From a bacterium (lineage in GTDB: Bacteria > Pseudomonadota > Gammaproteobacteria > GCA-002705445 > GCA-002716945), in contig JAPOHH010000004.1 in the NCBI GenBank assembly GCA_029979505.1, positions 19,850 to 83,849 of the forward strand: a DNA stretch of 64,000 nucleotides. The letters are read 5' to 3'. Position 1 is the first letter of the stretch. Each line of letters opens with the position of its first letter. Below the pieces are notes generated by a model. That model made no database searches. It was not told where the DNA came from and was given only the letters and a program-made list of their open reading frames with translations. The position numbers were made by a program, and so were the translations under genes. Positions 28,444 to 38,512 of the stretch are shown piece by piece.

Positions 28444-29697
28444 CTTATATGATTTAAGCTTCTTTTTAATGGTATTACACTTTAAGTTTGCATATTTAGG
28501 ATATCCATCATGATAACTAGGATAATCCTCGCCTTGTATTAAATTTGATATGTATTTGTTACAAGTTTTTGTTATTTCTATTCCATTTGCTCTAATATAA
28601 TTAGTAGGTAATTTTTTTTCGATATTTGCTACATTATCGAGTTTTGTAGATCCTATTGACCAATTATATTTACTTTTGCTGGTCGTAGCTTTTATAGTCA
28701 ACATAATGTCACCTATGTTTTTTTTTGCATAAGCTATTGATGACAAACCCAGTTTATATGCTTGATCTACGTCAATTTTTGATGCAATGTGCCTCGCTGC
28801 TCTTTGTAAGTAATCAGCGACTGCCCAATGAACTTTGTAGTCAAGATTAGTATTAATAATAGAGGATAATACTGGTGCAACTCCACCTAATTGTGAATGC
28901 CCTAAACTATCTTTAAGACCACTGTCACTTAAAAATTGACCCTTTCCATTTTTGATACCTTCTGATGCAACTATTACGCAATATCCGTACTTATTGACGG
29001 CTTCTTTCACTTTTTTTAGGAAATATTTTTCATTAAATTTAATTTCAGGAAACAATATTATATGAGGTGGATCTCCTGCTTTGTTCTTAATTACGCCTGC
29101 AGCAGCAGCTAGCCATCCAGCATGCCTGCCCATTACCTCTAAAATAAACACCTTTGTAGATGTTTCAGACATCGATTTAACATCTAATGATGCTTCTAGT
29201 GTCGATGTTGCAATGTATTTAGCAACAGATCCAAATCCTGGACAATTAGCAGTAATTGGTAAATCATTATCAATAGTCTTTGGAAGACCAATGCATGTTA
29301 TTGGATAATTCTTATCTTTAAAAAATTTGCTAATTTTATTTGTTGTATCTTGAGAATCACCTCCTCCATTATAAAAGAAGTACCTTATATTATGTTTTTT
29401 AAAAACATCATAAATTCTTATAAAATTTTTTTCAGATTTTTTAAAATCGTTCAATTTCAGTCTACATGATCCAAATGCACCACCAGGTGTTTGTTTTAAA
29501 AGTTTTAGTTCTGATTGTGATTCTTTAGAAATATCAATCAATTCTTCTTTCAATGCTCCGAGTATTCCATTTTTACCAACATATAATTTCCCAAATACAT
29601 TCTTATTTTTTTGATATGCATCTATTACTCCTGCGGCTGTTGCATTAATTACAGGTGTTACACCACCAGACTGTGCATAAAAAATATTTCCTTTCAT
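28438..29697 (-). CDS. pfp: Pyrophosphate-dependent 6-phosphofructokinase
   Basis: FYNGGGDSQDT and GLPKTIDNDLP (GGDS and Lys in PKTIDND are PPi-type; ATP-PFKs have GGDGS and PGTIDND); EVMGRHAGWLA. Confidence 0.85.
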   Translation of the reverse strand: MKGNIFYAQSGGVTPVINATAAGVIDAYQKNKNVFGKLYVGKNGILGALKEELIDISKESQSELKLLKQTPGGAFGSCRLKLNDFKKSEKNFIRIYDVFKKHNIRYFFYNGGGDSQDTTNKISKFFKDKNYPITCIGLPKTIDNDLPITANCPGFGSVAKYIATSTLEASLDVKSMSETSTKVFILEVMGRHAGWLAAAAGVIKNKAGDPPHIILFPEIKFNEKYFLKKVKEAVNKYGYCVIVASEGIKNGKGQFLSDSGLKDSLGHSQLGGVAPVLSSIINTNLDYKVHWAVADYLQRAARHIASKIDVDQAYKLGLSSIAYAKKNIGDIMLTIKATTSKSKYNWSIGSTKLDNVANIEKKLPTNYIRANGIEITKTCNKYISNLIQGEDYPSYHDGYPKYANLKCNTIKKKLKSYKL

Positions 29698-29699
29698 AA

Positions 29700-31184
29700 T
29701 TACTCCACTATTTTTATTAGATTACCGACTTCAGGCGTTCCACTAGGATAATGACCATTTAGTAGCCTAAGTTTACCCTCAGCATATTTGCCAAGTGGGC
29801 TATTTGCAGCTAATTTCTTATATGACATTCCTTCTCTAAATCTTATTACCTTAATCATTAAACCTTTTGATTTACTTATCTCCTCTTGAGTCATCTTCTG
29901 AAATGTTTCCTCTATAATTTTTGTAATATTATCATCATCTACTTCTTTAAACTTTTTTATAAATATCCATGCTTTTGGTTTTTTATCATTATTATCAACA
30001 TCAAAAAATACGGAATACCTTGAATAAGTTACATCAGCTACAGACGTAGTTTTATATAAATAAGTATAACCAGACATTTTATTTTTATTTAGAGGTTTTT
30101 GCTCAATCAACTTATTAGTAGATAAAAATGAAGTTTTATCAATGTTTTGATCTAAATAATCTTTTGGTGTTAAACCATTATCTATGTCATCTCTAAGAAG
30201 GTTGTTAGTCATCAGAATTATTTCTGACTTATTTTTGGTGATAATTAGCTTATCAGGTAAGTTCTTTAAATCCCATCCATCAGGGATAGTAAATTTTATA
30301 GCGAAAAAAGGATGATAAAAAGTATTGTATCTCATATAACCCTCTTCATCACTCGTACCATAAGGAAGGCCGTCAATCATCTTAAGAAATTCATCCTTAT
30401 TTTTTTTTCCAGCAATAGTATCAGTTTCATTCATTGCTTTAATTCTATTTTCTGTAGAGGGATGTGTTGAAAAAATATTATGATATCCAGCGCTTACAGG
30501 TCTACCTTCTTTTTTTGCAATCTCATTTTCAAGATCATCAGCACTTTTCATGGTTTTTAGAAACTTTGCCATAGCACCTTGGTTATAACCATTTCTACCA
30601 AGATATTCTTTTGCTATTTCATCAGCTTCTGATTCATATTTCCTACTGTAACCCTTATTAGCTAAGTGATTAAGGAGGTTAAATCCACTGTTAGAAATTG
30701 ATCCACCGGGGACATTTGAAGCCGCAAGACTTATTAGTAAGTTCGTAACTTGAGCAGCACTCATACCTCTGACAGCATGCCTAGCAGTAATATGTGCAAT
30801 TTCATGACTAAGTACACCAGCTAGCTCAGCTTCAGAATTAAAATGAGCTAGCAATCCTCTATAAAAATAAACATACCCACCAGGAGTAGCAAACGCATTA
30901 AAAGTTGGATCATCGATTATTGTAAACTTCCAATCCAAGTTTGGTCGATGACTTGATTTTGCTATTTTCTGCCCTAGCTCTTCGTAATACTTGGTAAGTT
31001 CTTTATTATCTAATACCTTAGAATTTTTAAGTATCTCTCTGTGATAGGCTCTTCCCATTTCAATTTCTTGCTGTTCTGTGATAGTCACAAAATCTGGCAT
31101 ACCTGATACAGGATTTTTTGCACATGATGATATAAAACAGAATAGTATAATAAAATATAGTTTTGACTTAAGAATTTTTAACAT
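29700..31184 (-). CDS. M48-family zinc metalloprotease, predicted lipoprotein
   Basis: Lipobox-like FISSCAKNP, VLSHEIAHITARHAV (HExxH). Start moved to MLKILKSK. Confidence 0.85.
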   Translation of the reverse strand: MLKILKSKLYFIILFCFISSCAKNPVSGMPDFVTITEQQEIEMGRAYHREILKNSKVLDNKELTKYYEELGQKIAKSSHRPNLDWKFTIIDDPTFNAFATPGGYVYFYRGLLAHFNSEAELAGVLSHEIAHITARHAVRGMSAAQVTNLLISLAASNVPGGSISNSGFNLLNHLANKGYSRKYESEADEIAKEYLGRNGYNQGAMAKFLKTMKSADDLENEIAKKEGRPVSAGYHNIFSTHPSTENRIKAMNETDTIAGKKNKDEFLKMIDGLPYGTSDEEGYMRYNTFYHPFFAIKFTIPDGWDLKNLPDKLIITKNKSEIILMTNNLLRDDIDNGLTPKDYLDQNIDKTSFLSTNKLIEQKPLNKNKMSGYTYLYKTTSVADVTYSRYSVFFDVDNNDKKPKAWIFIKKFKEVDDDNITKIIEETFQKMTQEEISKSKGLMIKVIRFREGMSYKKLAANSPLGKYAEGKLRLLNGHYPSGTPEVGNLIKIVE

Positions 31185-31770
31185 AGTCCGTGAAATAATT
31201 TGAAAATTTAGTAAGAGCTTTCCCTCTGTGACTAATTTTATGTTTATCATCAGGCTCTAATTCTGCTGATGTTACATTTCTATCAGGTAAGAAAAAAATA
31301 GGGTCGTAACCAAAACCATTTTGTCCTACATGTTTGTCATTTATCTTCCCCTTCCATGAATCTTGGGCAATAAATGGGAATGGATCATTTGAAAATCTCA
31401 TAAAAACTATTACACATCTGTAACATGCTCCTCGTTTATCATCTGGAACCCCATTAAGTTCTTGTAGAAGTTTTTCATTATTCATTTCGTTTGTAGCATT
31501 CTCACCAGCATATCTTGCTGACCATACTCCTGGCCGACCATTCAAGTAATCTACTTCTATTCCAGAATCATCCGCTATAGACGGAAGAGATGTAAAACTT
31601 GCTGCACTCCTGGCTTTCAATATTGCATTTTCAACAAATGTTGAACCTGTCTCTTCAACATCCGGAATATCAATATCTTTACAAGTCACTAATTCAACAT
31701 TCATTTTAGATAGGATTTGTTGAAACTCAGTTATTTTACCTTTGTTTTTAGTTGCTAAAAAAATTTTCAT
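31168..31770 (-). CDS. rdgB: Non-canonical purine NTP pyrophosphatase (dITP/XTP)
   Basis: MKIFLATKNKGKITEFQQIL, IADDSGIEVDYLNGRPGVWSARYAGE, GFGYDPIFF. Start moved from 31851. Confidence 0.93.
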   Translation of the reverse strand: MKIFLATKNKGKITEFQQILSKMNVELVTCKDIDIPDVEETGSTFVENAILKARSAASFTSLPSIADDSGIEVDYLNGRPGVWSARYAGENATNEMNNEKLLQELNGVPDDKRGACYRCVIVFMRFSNDPFPFIAQDSWKGKINDKHVGQNGFGYDPIFFLPDRNVTSAELEPDDKHKISHRGKALTKFSNYFTDYVKNS

Positions 31771-31827
31771 AAAACACCAAGTGAATATATTTGCTATACT
31801 ATTGTAATATAAATATGTTGGTAAACA

Positions 31828-32301
31828 ATGAAGAATAATCACATTAACCATTCAGGTGATCTACATATGATTGACATTAGTTCAAAGGAAGTGACTGAGA
31901 GAATCGCTCAAGCACGAGGGTCTATCATACTTAATGATAAGGCATTTGGGTCTATAATTGCTATGAATAATAAAAAAGGAGATGTTTTAAATACCGCTCG
32001 AATAGCAGGTATCAACTCTGTTAAACAAACAGCTAGTCTTATACCACTTGCACATGTAATTCCAATAAATTCTGTAATAGTAGATTTTGAAATTATTGAA
32101 ACTGAGAATAAAATTAATTGTACCGTATCTGTAAAGTCTGAAGGTAAAACAGGAGTTGAAATTGAGTCACTTGTTGGTGTAGAGATTGCATTGATGACAA
32201 TTTACGACATGTGTAAATATTTAGATAAAGGTATGACTATCACTGACATTAAACTAGTTTCTAAGACCGGAGGAAAGTCAGGTGATTACTTGGCGAAATA
32301 A
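31828..32301 (+). CDS. moaC: Cyclic pyranopterin monophosphate synthase
   Basis: NHINHSGDLHMIDISSKEVTER, LIPLAHVIPI, KTGVEIESLVGVEIALMTIYDMCK. Confidence 0.94.
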   Translation: MKNNHINHSGDLHMIDISSKEVTERIAQARGSIILNDKAFGSIIAMNNKKGDVLNTARIAGINSVKQTASLIPLAHVIPINSVIVDFEIIETENKINCTVSVKSEGKTGVEIESLVGVEIALMTIYDMCKYLDKGMTITDIKLVSKTGGKSGDYLAK

Positions 32302-32303
32302 TA

Positions 32304-33101
32304 ATGGTTAAAAAAATTTTGTATTTTTTTGCATCTTTATTTGCAGTTTTTATTATTTATTTAACTTTTATATTTGACATTAATAATTATAAAAGTGATC
32401 TCGAAAATATTATTTCTAATCGTGCAAATATTGAATTCAAGATAGCAGGGGATTTAGAGTTAGACATTGGGATACATACACATGTTAGAGCAAAATCATT
32501 ATCTGTTAGTAAAAATAACGTCTTACTATTTGAATCAGAAACTTTTAATTCTTCAGTTTCATTATCTCAAATACTCCGAGGAAGATTTGATATAAACTCA
32601 TTAGGTTTAACAGAGACGAAACTTTATGGTATTAATATTGATGAGTCAATTATTAAGTCATATAATTTGCTTGCAGGAAAATCATATAATATAAAAAACA
32701 AAACGTATTCTATTATTAATCTAATTGAAGCCAGAGGTTTTTTTGAAGATGGAATATTAGAAATAGAAGATATTTTATTAGAAACAGAGCTCATTCAAGG
32801 AGATGGTTTTGGTAAAATTAATACTCTGAATGAATCTGTTAATGTCTCGACAACTGCTTCTATTAAAAAAGATGATTCATTAAAAAGTAAATATAATGAG
32901 TTTTATCCGAAATATCTTTTAGATACACAGTTGCCCATACTTATTTCAGGTAACTTTATCAATCCGAATATTACCATTAATGTTTCTGATATAATCACAG
33001 AAAAGCTTAAAAAAGAGATTAAGGATAAAGCTATTAATTCTATTAAAGATAAAATAAAAGAGAAAATTAAATCAGAAATTAATATCAAACTTCCTTTCTA
33101 A
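32304..33101 (+). CDS. Short AsmA-like protein (N-terminal domain only)
   Basis: N-terminal TM, DINNYKSDLENIISNRANIEFKIAGDLELDIG, typical of AsmA N-termini; only 265 aa. Confidence 0.65.
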   Translation: MVKKILYFFASLFAVFIIYLTFIFDINNYKSDLENIISNRANIEFKIAGDLELDIGIHTHVRAKSLSVSKNNVLLFESETFNSSVSLSQILRGRFDINSLGLTETKLYGINIDESIIKSYNLLAGKSYNIKNKTYSIINLIEARGFFEDGILEIEDILLETELIQGDGFGKINTLNESVNVSTTASIKKDDSLKSKYNEFYPKYLLDTQLPILISGNFINPNITINVSDIITEKLKKEIKDKAINSIKDKIKEKIKSEINIKLPF

Positions 33102-33104
33102 AAA

Positions 33105-34148
33105 ATGTCACACAATATTTCTGAAAACGTCCTGAACTGGTACGATAAATTTGGTAGAAAAGATTTGCCTTGGAAAGTAGATGATCCGTATAAAATTTGG
33201 ATATCTGAAATTATGTTACAACAAACACAGGTACAAACTGTAATTCCATATTATTTAAAATTTATAAAAAAATTTCCAAATGTAAAAGTCTTGTCAAAAT
33301 CTAGCCTCGATGATTTACTATTAATATGGAGTGGTCTCGGTTATTATAATCGAATTAAAAATATACATCTAGCTTCTCAAATTATCTCTAAAGACTATAA
33401 TTCAATATTCCCTAATTCATTTGATGAAATTTTAATGTTACCTGGAATAGGTAAAACTACCGCATCTGCAATATCAACGTTTTCTGGTTTTTCAAGCAGA
33501 GCAATATTAGATGGAAATGTTAAAAGGATATTAATCAGGCTTTTTGACATAAATGGTACATATACTAAATCTCAATTAGATAAAATCTTATGGGAAAAAT
33601 CGGAACACATAACACCACAAAAAAGAACATCTGATTTTATTCAAGGCTTAATGGATATAGGCTCAATTATTTGCAAGCGTACACAACCCAATTGTAAAAT
33701 ATGCCCACTTAAAAGTTGCGGATGCCTTTATAAGCCAAGTTCACAAAAGAAAAAATATATAAAAAAACCAATCATAAAAATAATGTCAATTCTAACTGTT
33801 ATAATTAACGATAATAGTCAAATATATCTAGAAAAGATTACAACAGGTAAACTATGGCTTGGTTTGTTTAGTAGTCCTAACTTTAGTTCAGAAAATTCAA
33901 AAAATAATTGGATGTCAAATAATAATCTATCTCATATAAATGTAAAATATGAATCTTCATTTACTCATCGAGTCACTAATAAAATATATAATTTCAATGT
34001 TGAATTTTATTTTTTGAAAAACAACAAAAATGTTAGTTTATCAACTAAGAATTGGTATAATCTATCTGACATTAATGTTGGCGTACCAAAGTATCTAGAA
34101 AAAGCACTAACTATATATAGGTCTGAATATGAAAAAGATAATGTGTAA
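33105..34148 (+). CDS. mutY: A/G-specific adenine glycosylase
   Basis: [44 protein letters not shown]-x6-C-x2-C-x4-C-like FeS cluster. Confidence 0.93.
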   Translation: MSHNISENVLNWYDKFGRKDLPWKVDDPYKIWISEIMLQQTQVQTVIPYYLKFIKKFPNVKVLSKSSLDDLLLIWSGLGYYNRIKNIHLASQIISKDYNSIFPNSFDEILMLPGIGKTTASAISTFSGFSSRAILDGNVKRILIRLFDINGTYTKSQLDKILWEKSEHITPQKRTSDFIQGLMDIGSIICKRTQPNCKICPLKSCGCLYKPSSQKKKYIKKPIIKIMSILTVIINDNSQIYLEKITTGKLWLGLFSSPNFSSENSKNNWMSNNNLSHINVKYESSFTHRVTNKIYNFNVEFYFLKNNKNVSLSTKNWYNLSDINVGVPKYLEKALTIYRSEYEKDNV

Positions 34149-34395
34149 GAAGCTTAATAAAGAAGCAGAAGCGCTTGATTATCTCCCTTATCCTGGGGAT
34201 TTGGGTAAAAAAATTCAAGAAAGCATATGCAAAGAAGCTTGGGAGCAATGGGTCAGTCATCAAACTATGTTAATTAATGAAATGAGACTTACTCCAGTTG
34301 ACCCTAAAGCAAGAAAATTTTTGGAAGAGGAAATGGAAAAATTCTTTTTCGGAGATGGCTCTCAGGCTCCACAAGGGTTTGTACCAGAAAAATAA
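34129..34395 (+). CDS. yggX: Probable Fe(2+)-trafficking protein YggX
   Basis: [46 protein letters not shown]; follows mutY as in many gammaproteobacteria. Confidence 0.92.
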   Translation: MKKIMCKKLNKEAEALDYLPYPGDLGKKIQESICKEAWEQWVSHQTMLINEMRLTPVDPKARKFLEEEMEKFFFGDGSQAPQGFVPEK

Positions 34396-34400
34396 TATAT

Positions 34401-34473
34401 GGCCAGGTAGCTCAGTCGGTAGAGCAGTGGACTGAAAATCCTCGTGTCGGCAGTTCGATTCTGTCCCTGGCCA
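34401..34473 (+). tRNA. tRNA-Phe (anticodon GAA)
   Basis: GGCCAGG TA GCTC AGTCGGTA GAGC A GTGGA CTGAAAA TCCTC GTGTC GGCAG TTCGATT CTGTC CCTGGCC A; perfect acceptor stem, GAA anticodon. Confidence 0.95.
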
Positions 34474-34479
34474 CATAAT

Positions 34480-36012
34480 ATGAAAGAACTTAACTTAAAT
34501 AAAGCATTATCAAAAGCCTTAGATCTACATAGAAATGGTAGCCTTGATAAGGCTGATGAAATCTATCTAGAAATCCTAAAAAATAATCCTAATGATTTTG
34601 ATTCTAATCATTTACATGGCGTTGTTCTTGCTCAAAAAAAAGATTATCAAGCATCTATAAATTATTATGAAAAAGCTTATAAAATAAATAAAAGTAATTG
34701 TGAATTATTAAATAATTATGGAATTTCACTTAAAAATTTAAAAGAATATGATAAAAGTATAAATATCCTAAATAGCGCCATTCGTAGTGATGAAAAATTT
34801 ATAAAATCATATATTAATCTGGGTAACTGTTATGCTGTTCAAAAAAAGTATGATGAGGCTTTGGAAATCTTTAATCAAGGTAGAAAGATTGATCCATCTG
34901 AAAACAGATTTATCAGAAATATAATTGATATATACATTGAGAGATTTAGTAAATATAAAAACAAAGATGACTTAAAATATTGTATTGAAAATTTAAATAA
35001 AATTCATATTAATGAAACATTCGATCAAAAAACAATTGGAAAATATGCACTCTCATATCTTTGGAATAATGATCTAGATAAATCTTATGATTTATTTAAA
35101 ATTGCAGAAAAAAAATCGCAAACAACTCCAAGTTTAGAAACACTTAATAAAATGGAAGATAAAAGTGTACTCAGTTATTTAGTTAAACATGAATATGAAC
35201 AAATCTGTCATATTGATTCTGATATCGATGGAATACGAAACATGAAAATTACTCAAGAATTTTTTGATTCTTTACAAGAAGTTAAAAGTAAAAATCATAC
35301 CGACTATACTCAAGATGATTTAGGATTTATTTCTTCTTTACACACAATTAAATACAATAAACCTCCTAAAACCAAAACGCCTCTGATAAATCCTAATTTG
35401 GATTTTGAATCAATTCAAAATCAGTATATTACATCTGAGCCAAGTATTTGTATAGTTGATAATCTACTATCTGACACATTACATAAAGATTTAAATATTT
35501 TCTTCCGCTGTGCAAATATTTTTAAACGCCCATATCCCAGAGGTTATATAGGAACATTTTTGGGAACTGGAATGGCAAATAATACTATTTTACAATTTAG
35601 TCTAGATTTAAAACAGCAGTTGCCAGCAATATTTGAAGGATATAATCTTTGTCAAGCTTGGGCTTTTAAATATGATAGTAAAGAAAACGGTATTAATATT
35701 CATGCTGATGACGCTAAAGTTAACGTGAATTTATGGCTAACACAGAATGATGCAAACCTTGATAAGGATTCTGGAGGTTTAATTATTTGGAAAAAAAAGC
35801 CAAATGAATTTGCTAACTTTGATGAATATAACTCTGCACTTCATTCAGAAAAGATGCTAAGAGATGTAAGCGGGTCTGATTTTATTAGAGTTCCATACCG
35901 AGCTAATAGAGCTGTTATTTTTGATTCAAAACTGTACCATGCAACGGATGCTATCAATTTTGATACAAAATATATAAACCGTAGATTAAATGTTACTTTT
36001 CTTTATTCATAA
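34480..36012 (+). CDS. TPR-repeat protein with C-terminal 2-oxoglutarate/Fe(II)-dependent oxygenase domain
   Basis: N-terminal TPR repeats (NNPNDFDSNHLHGVVLAQKKDYQASINYYEKAY...); C-terminal HADDAKVNVNLW, LYHATD, NRRLNVTF. Start moved from the GTG inside tRNA-Phe to ATG 34480. Confidence 0.8.
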   Translation: MKELNLNKALSKALDLHRNGSLDKADEIYLEILKNNPNDFDSNHLHGVVLAQKKDYQASINYYEKAYKINKSNCELLNNYGISLKNLKEYDKSINILNSAIRSDEKFIKSYINLGNCYAVQKKYDEALEIFNQGRKIDPSENRFIRNIIDIYIERFSKYKNKDDLKYCIENLNKIHINETFDQKTIGKYALSYLWNNDLDKSYDLFKIAEKKSQTTPSLETLNKMEDKSVLSYLVKHEYEQICHIDSDIDGIRNMKITQEFFDSLQEVKSKNHTDYTQDDLGFISSLHTIKYNKPPKTKTPLINPNLDFESIQNQYITSEPSICIVDNLLSDTLHKDLNIFFRCANIFKRPYPRGYIGTFLGTGMANNTILQFSLDLKQQLPAIFEGYNLCQAWAFKYDSKENGINIHADDAKVNVNLWLTQNDANLDKDSGGLIIWKKKPNEFANFDEYNSALHSEKMLRDVSGSDFIRVPYRANRAVIFDSKLYHATDAINFDTKYINRRLNVTFLYS

Positions 36013-36055
36013 TTAGAGAAAGTCGGTTGGAAAAATATAATTAAAGTCATATAAT

Positions 36056-36391
36056 ATGAGTATGTCTGAATTATCACCAAAGAATGCAAAGTTTAGCCTC
36101 GGTCAAATCGTATACCACTCTAAATTCAAGTATCGTGGTGTTATAGTTGATGCAGACCCAAATTTTCAAGGCACTGATGAATGGTATGATTCTGTAGCTA
36201 AATCTAAGCCTGATAAAAACAAACCATGGTACCATGTTCTTGTCCATGGCCAGGGAAACGAGACATATGTTGCGGAGTCTAATCTAACAACAGATCAGAA
36301 TAATGACCCTGTTGATCATCCCTTTGTAGACATATTCTTCTATGAATACGATAACAGTGGGCAATATTCACTAAAACAAACATTCAACTAA
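36056..36391 (+). CDS. hspQ: Heat shock protein HspQ
   Basis: KFSLGQIVYHSKFKYRGVIVDADPNFQGTDEWYD, PWYHVLVHG, TYVAESNL. Confidence 0.93.
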   Translation: MSMSELSPKNAKFSLGQIVYHSKFKYRGVIVDADPNFQGTDEWYDSVAKSKPDKNKPWYHVLVHGQGNETYVAESNLTTDQNNDPVDHPFVDIFFYEYDNSGQYSLKQTFN

Positions 36392-36394
36392 GAA

Positions 36395-36835
36395 TTGAAT
36401 ATTTTCAACAAACTTTTTAATAACTCAATCAATTCCTCACAAGATGATAATGAAGAAGAAAGCCTTCAGCTTGCAACATGTATTCTTCTTATTGAGGTAT
36501 CAAAAAGTGATGATGATTTTGATTGTGATGAACAAAAAAAAATTCAATCGTTAATTAAATCTAAATTTAATTTATCGGATAATCAAATAAATCATTTATT
36601 TGAACTTAGTAATGATAAACATAATGAAATGACATCACTTTTTGAATGGACAGATATCATCAATAAAGAGTGTAGTTATGATCAAAAATTAATAATTATT
36701 GGTTTCATGTGGGATATTGCTTATACAGATGAAAAATTGGATAAGTATGAGGATTATACTATAAGGAAAGTTTCAGATTTGATACATATTAAACATACTG
36801 ATTTCATAAACCTGAAAAATAAAAGAGCTACTTAA
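36395..36835 (+). CDS. TerB-like (tellurite-resistance family) protein
   Basis: ATCILLIEVSKSDDDFDCDEQKKIQSLI ... MWDIAYTDEKLDKYEDYTIRKVSDLIHI; TTG start. Confidence 0.75.
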   Translation: MNIFNKLFNNSINSSQDDNEEESLQLATCILLIEVSKSDDDFDCDEQKKIQSLIKSKFNLSDNQINHLFELSNDKHNEMTSLFEWTDIINKECSYDQKLIIIGFMWDIAYTDEKLDKYEDYTIRKVSDLIHIKHTDFINLKNKRAT

Positions 36836-37415
36836 TTTTAAAAATTGCAGATTCACCTAGCAAATTACTCAGAAACTTAGTTGGAACACTCTCATTTCTA
36901 TTACTACTAATCACCTCATCAACAATTGTAAATTGATTAAGTTCACACATTTCTCTAAAATCATTTATTGTGCATAAATGTATATTCGGTGTTGAATGCC
37001 AGCTGAATGGTAATTCATTTGTAACGGGCATCTTTCCTCTCAGGAATAGATAAAGTCTAGATTTCCAATATCCCATATTGGGGAATGAAATAATAACTTC
37101 ATTTCCAATCCTTAACATTTCATTGATTAGATTGATTGGATTATCAACCACTTGTAATGATTGTGCCAAAATCACATAGTCAAAGCTTTTATCTGTAAAG
37201 TAGTCTAATCTGTTATTTATATCTGTATGGACTACATTTATATTATTGTCTAATGATTTAATTATTTTATCTACTGATAGATCAACACCATAACCCGTGA
37301 CATTTCTTTCTTCATTAAGTATCTTAAGAAGACTTCCATCTCCACATCCGAGATCTAGTACTTTAGAGTCTGCTTTTACCCAATTAGAAATTATTTTAAA
37401 ATCTTTTCTAGTCAT
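36828..37415 (-). CDS. metW: Methionine biosynthesis protein MetW
   Basis: KVLDLGCGDGSLLKIL, YGVDLS, downstream of metX. Confidence 0.92.
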   Translation of the reverse strand: MTRKDFKIISNWVKADSKVLDLGCGDGSLLKILNEERNVTGYGVDLSVDKIIKSLDNNINVVHTDINNRLDYFTDKSFDYVILAQSLQVVDNPINLINEMLRIGNEVIISFPNMGYWKSRLYLFLRGKMPVTNELPFSWHSTPNIHLCTINDFREMCELNQFTIVDEVISSNRNESVPTKFLSNLLGESAIFKIK

Positions 37416-38511
37416 CTATATTATTCTCTATAAAATTTCTCATAACTTCAAAATAATTATCATTCTTCATTAGAAAAGCATCATGGCCACCATCAGAATT
37501 TATACATGCATAAGAAACATTCTTATTATGATTTATGAGAGTCTTAACAATGTCCTCTGACCTACTCGGCGGGAATCTCCAATCAGAGGTGAAAGATAGT
37601 AATAAATATTTAGATTTACTAGTAGCTATTTTTTTTTCAAAGTCTACTTCATTAAAAGGGTCATAATAATCTAAAGCTTTTGTCATTAGAAGGTATGTAT
37701 TTGCATCAAAGGAATCAACAAACTTTTCTCCTTGATATCTTAGGTAGCTTTCTATTTGAAATTCTACATCAAAGTTGAAGTTGAACTTTTTTTCTTTAAG
37801 ATCTCTTCCAAACTTTTTCGCCATAGATTTATCGGATAGGTAAGTGATATGTCCCAACATTCTTGCTAAAGCTAATCCTCGTTTAGGTATCTTTTTACTT
37901 TTAAGATAATTTCCATTACACCAATCTGGGTCACCCATGATAGCCTGTCTAGCAACTTCATTAAACGCAATATTTTGAGCGGTCAATTTTGGTGCTGCAG
38001 CAATTATGATGGAGTTACTTACATATTCAGGATAATCAAGAGTCCATTGAAATGCTTGCATTCCACCCAAGCTGCCCCCTATAACAAACTGCCACTTAGA
38101 AATCTCTAATGCATCCATAAGAACTTTTTGAGTTCTTACCCAATCTTGAACAGTAACTATAGGAAAATCAAATCCAAATTCACTACCTGTTTCTTTATTT
38201 ATACTTACAGGTCCAGTAGTGCCATGACAACCACCTAAATTATTCATGCATACAACAAAAAGTTTGTCCGTATTTATAGGTTTACCGGAGCCAATCATAT
38301 TATCCCACCATCCAGGTTTATTATCACCCTCATGAAAGCCGGCCACATGGTGGTTACCTGAAAGAGCATGACAAATTAAAACAGCATTATCTTTTTTAGT
38401 ATTTAGCTGACCATATGTTTCGTAAGCAAGTTCATATGTCTTTAGAACATTACCGCATTTTAAATGTAGCGGTTCAGTTACTTTTAGTTTTTGTTCAATG
38501 ACTGTATCCAA
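37408..38511 (-). CDS. metX: Homoserine O-acyltransferase MetX
   Basis: LAYETYGQLNTKKDNAVLICHALSGNHHVAG, VIGGSLGGMQAFQW nucleophile elbow, DGGHDAF. Confidence 0.93.
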   Translation of the reverse strand: MDTVIEQKLKVTEPLHLKCGNVLKTYELAYETYGQLNTKKDNAVLICHALSGNHHVAGFHEGDNKPGWWDNMIGSGKPINTDKLFVVCMNNLGGCHGTTGPVSINKETGSEFGFDFPIVTVQDWVRTQKVLMDALEISKWQFVIGGSLGGMQAFQWTLDYPEYVSNSIIIAAAPKLTAQNIAFNEVARQAIMGDPDWCNGNYLKSKKIPKRGLALARMLGHITYLSDKSMAKKFGRDLKEKKFNFNFDVEFQIESYLRYQGEKFVDSFDANTYLLMTKALDYYDPFNEVDFEKKIATSKSKYLLLSFTSDWRFPPSRSEDIVKTLINHNKNVSYACINSDGGHDAFLMKNDNYFEVMRNFIENNIDD

Positions 38512-38512
38512 A

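Noticed and set aside
34270-34476. 68-aa minus-strand ORF starting MWPGTESNCRHEDFQSTALPTELPG
   Set aside because: Antisense of tRNA-Phe and yggX; a classic tRNA-derived false ORF.
34444-34479. GTG start extending the TPR-oxygenase ORF upstream
   Set aside because: Lies inside tRNA-Phe; ATG at 34480 is the plausible start.
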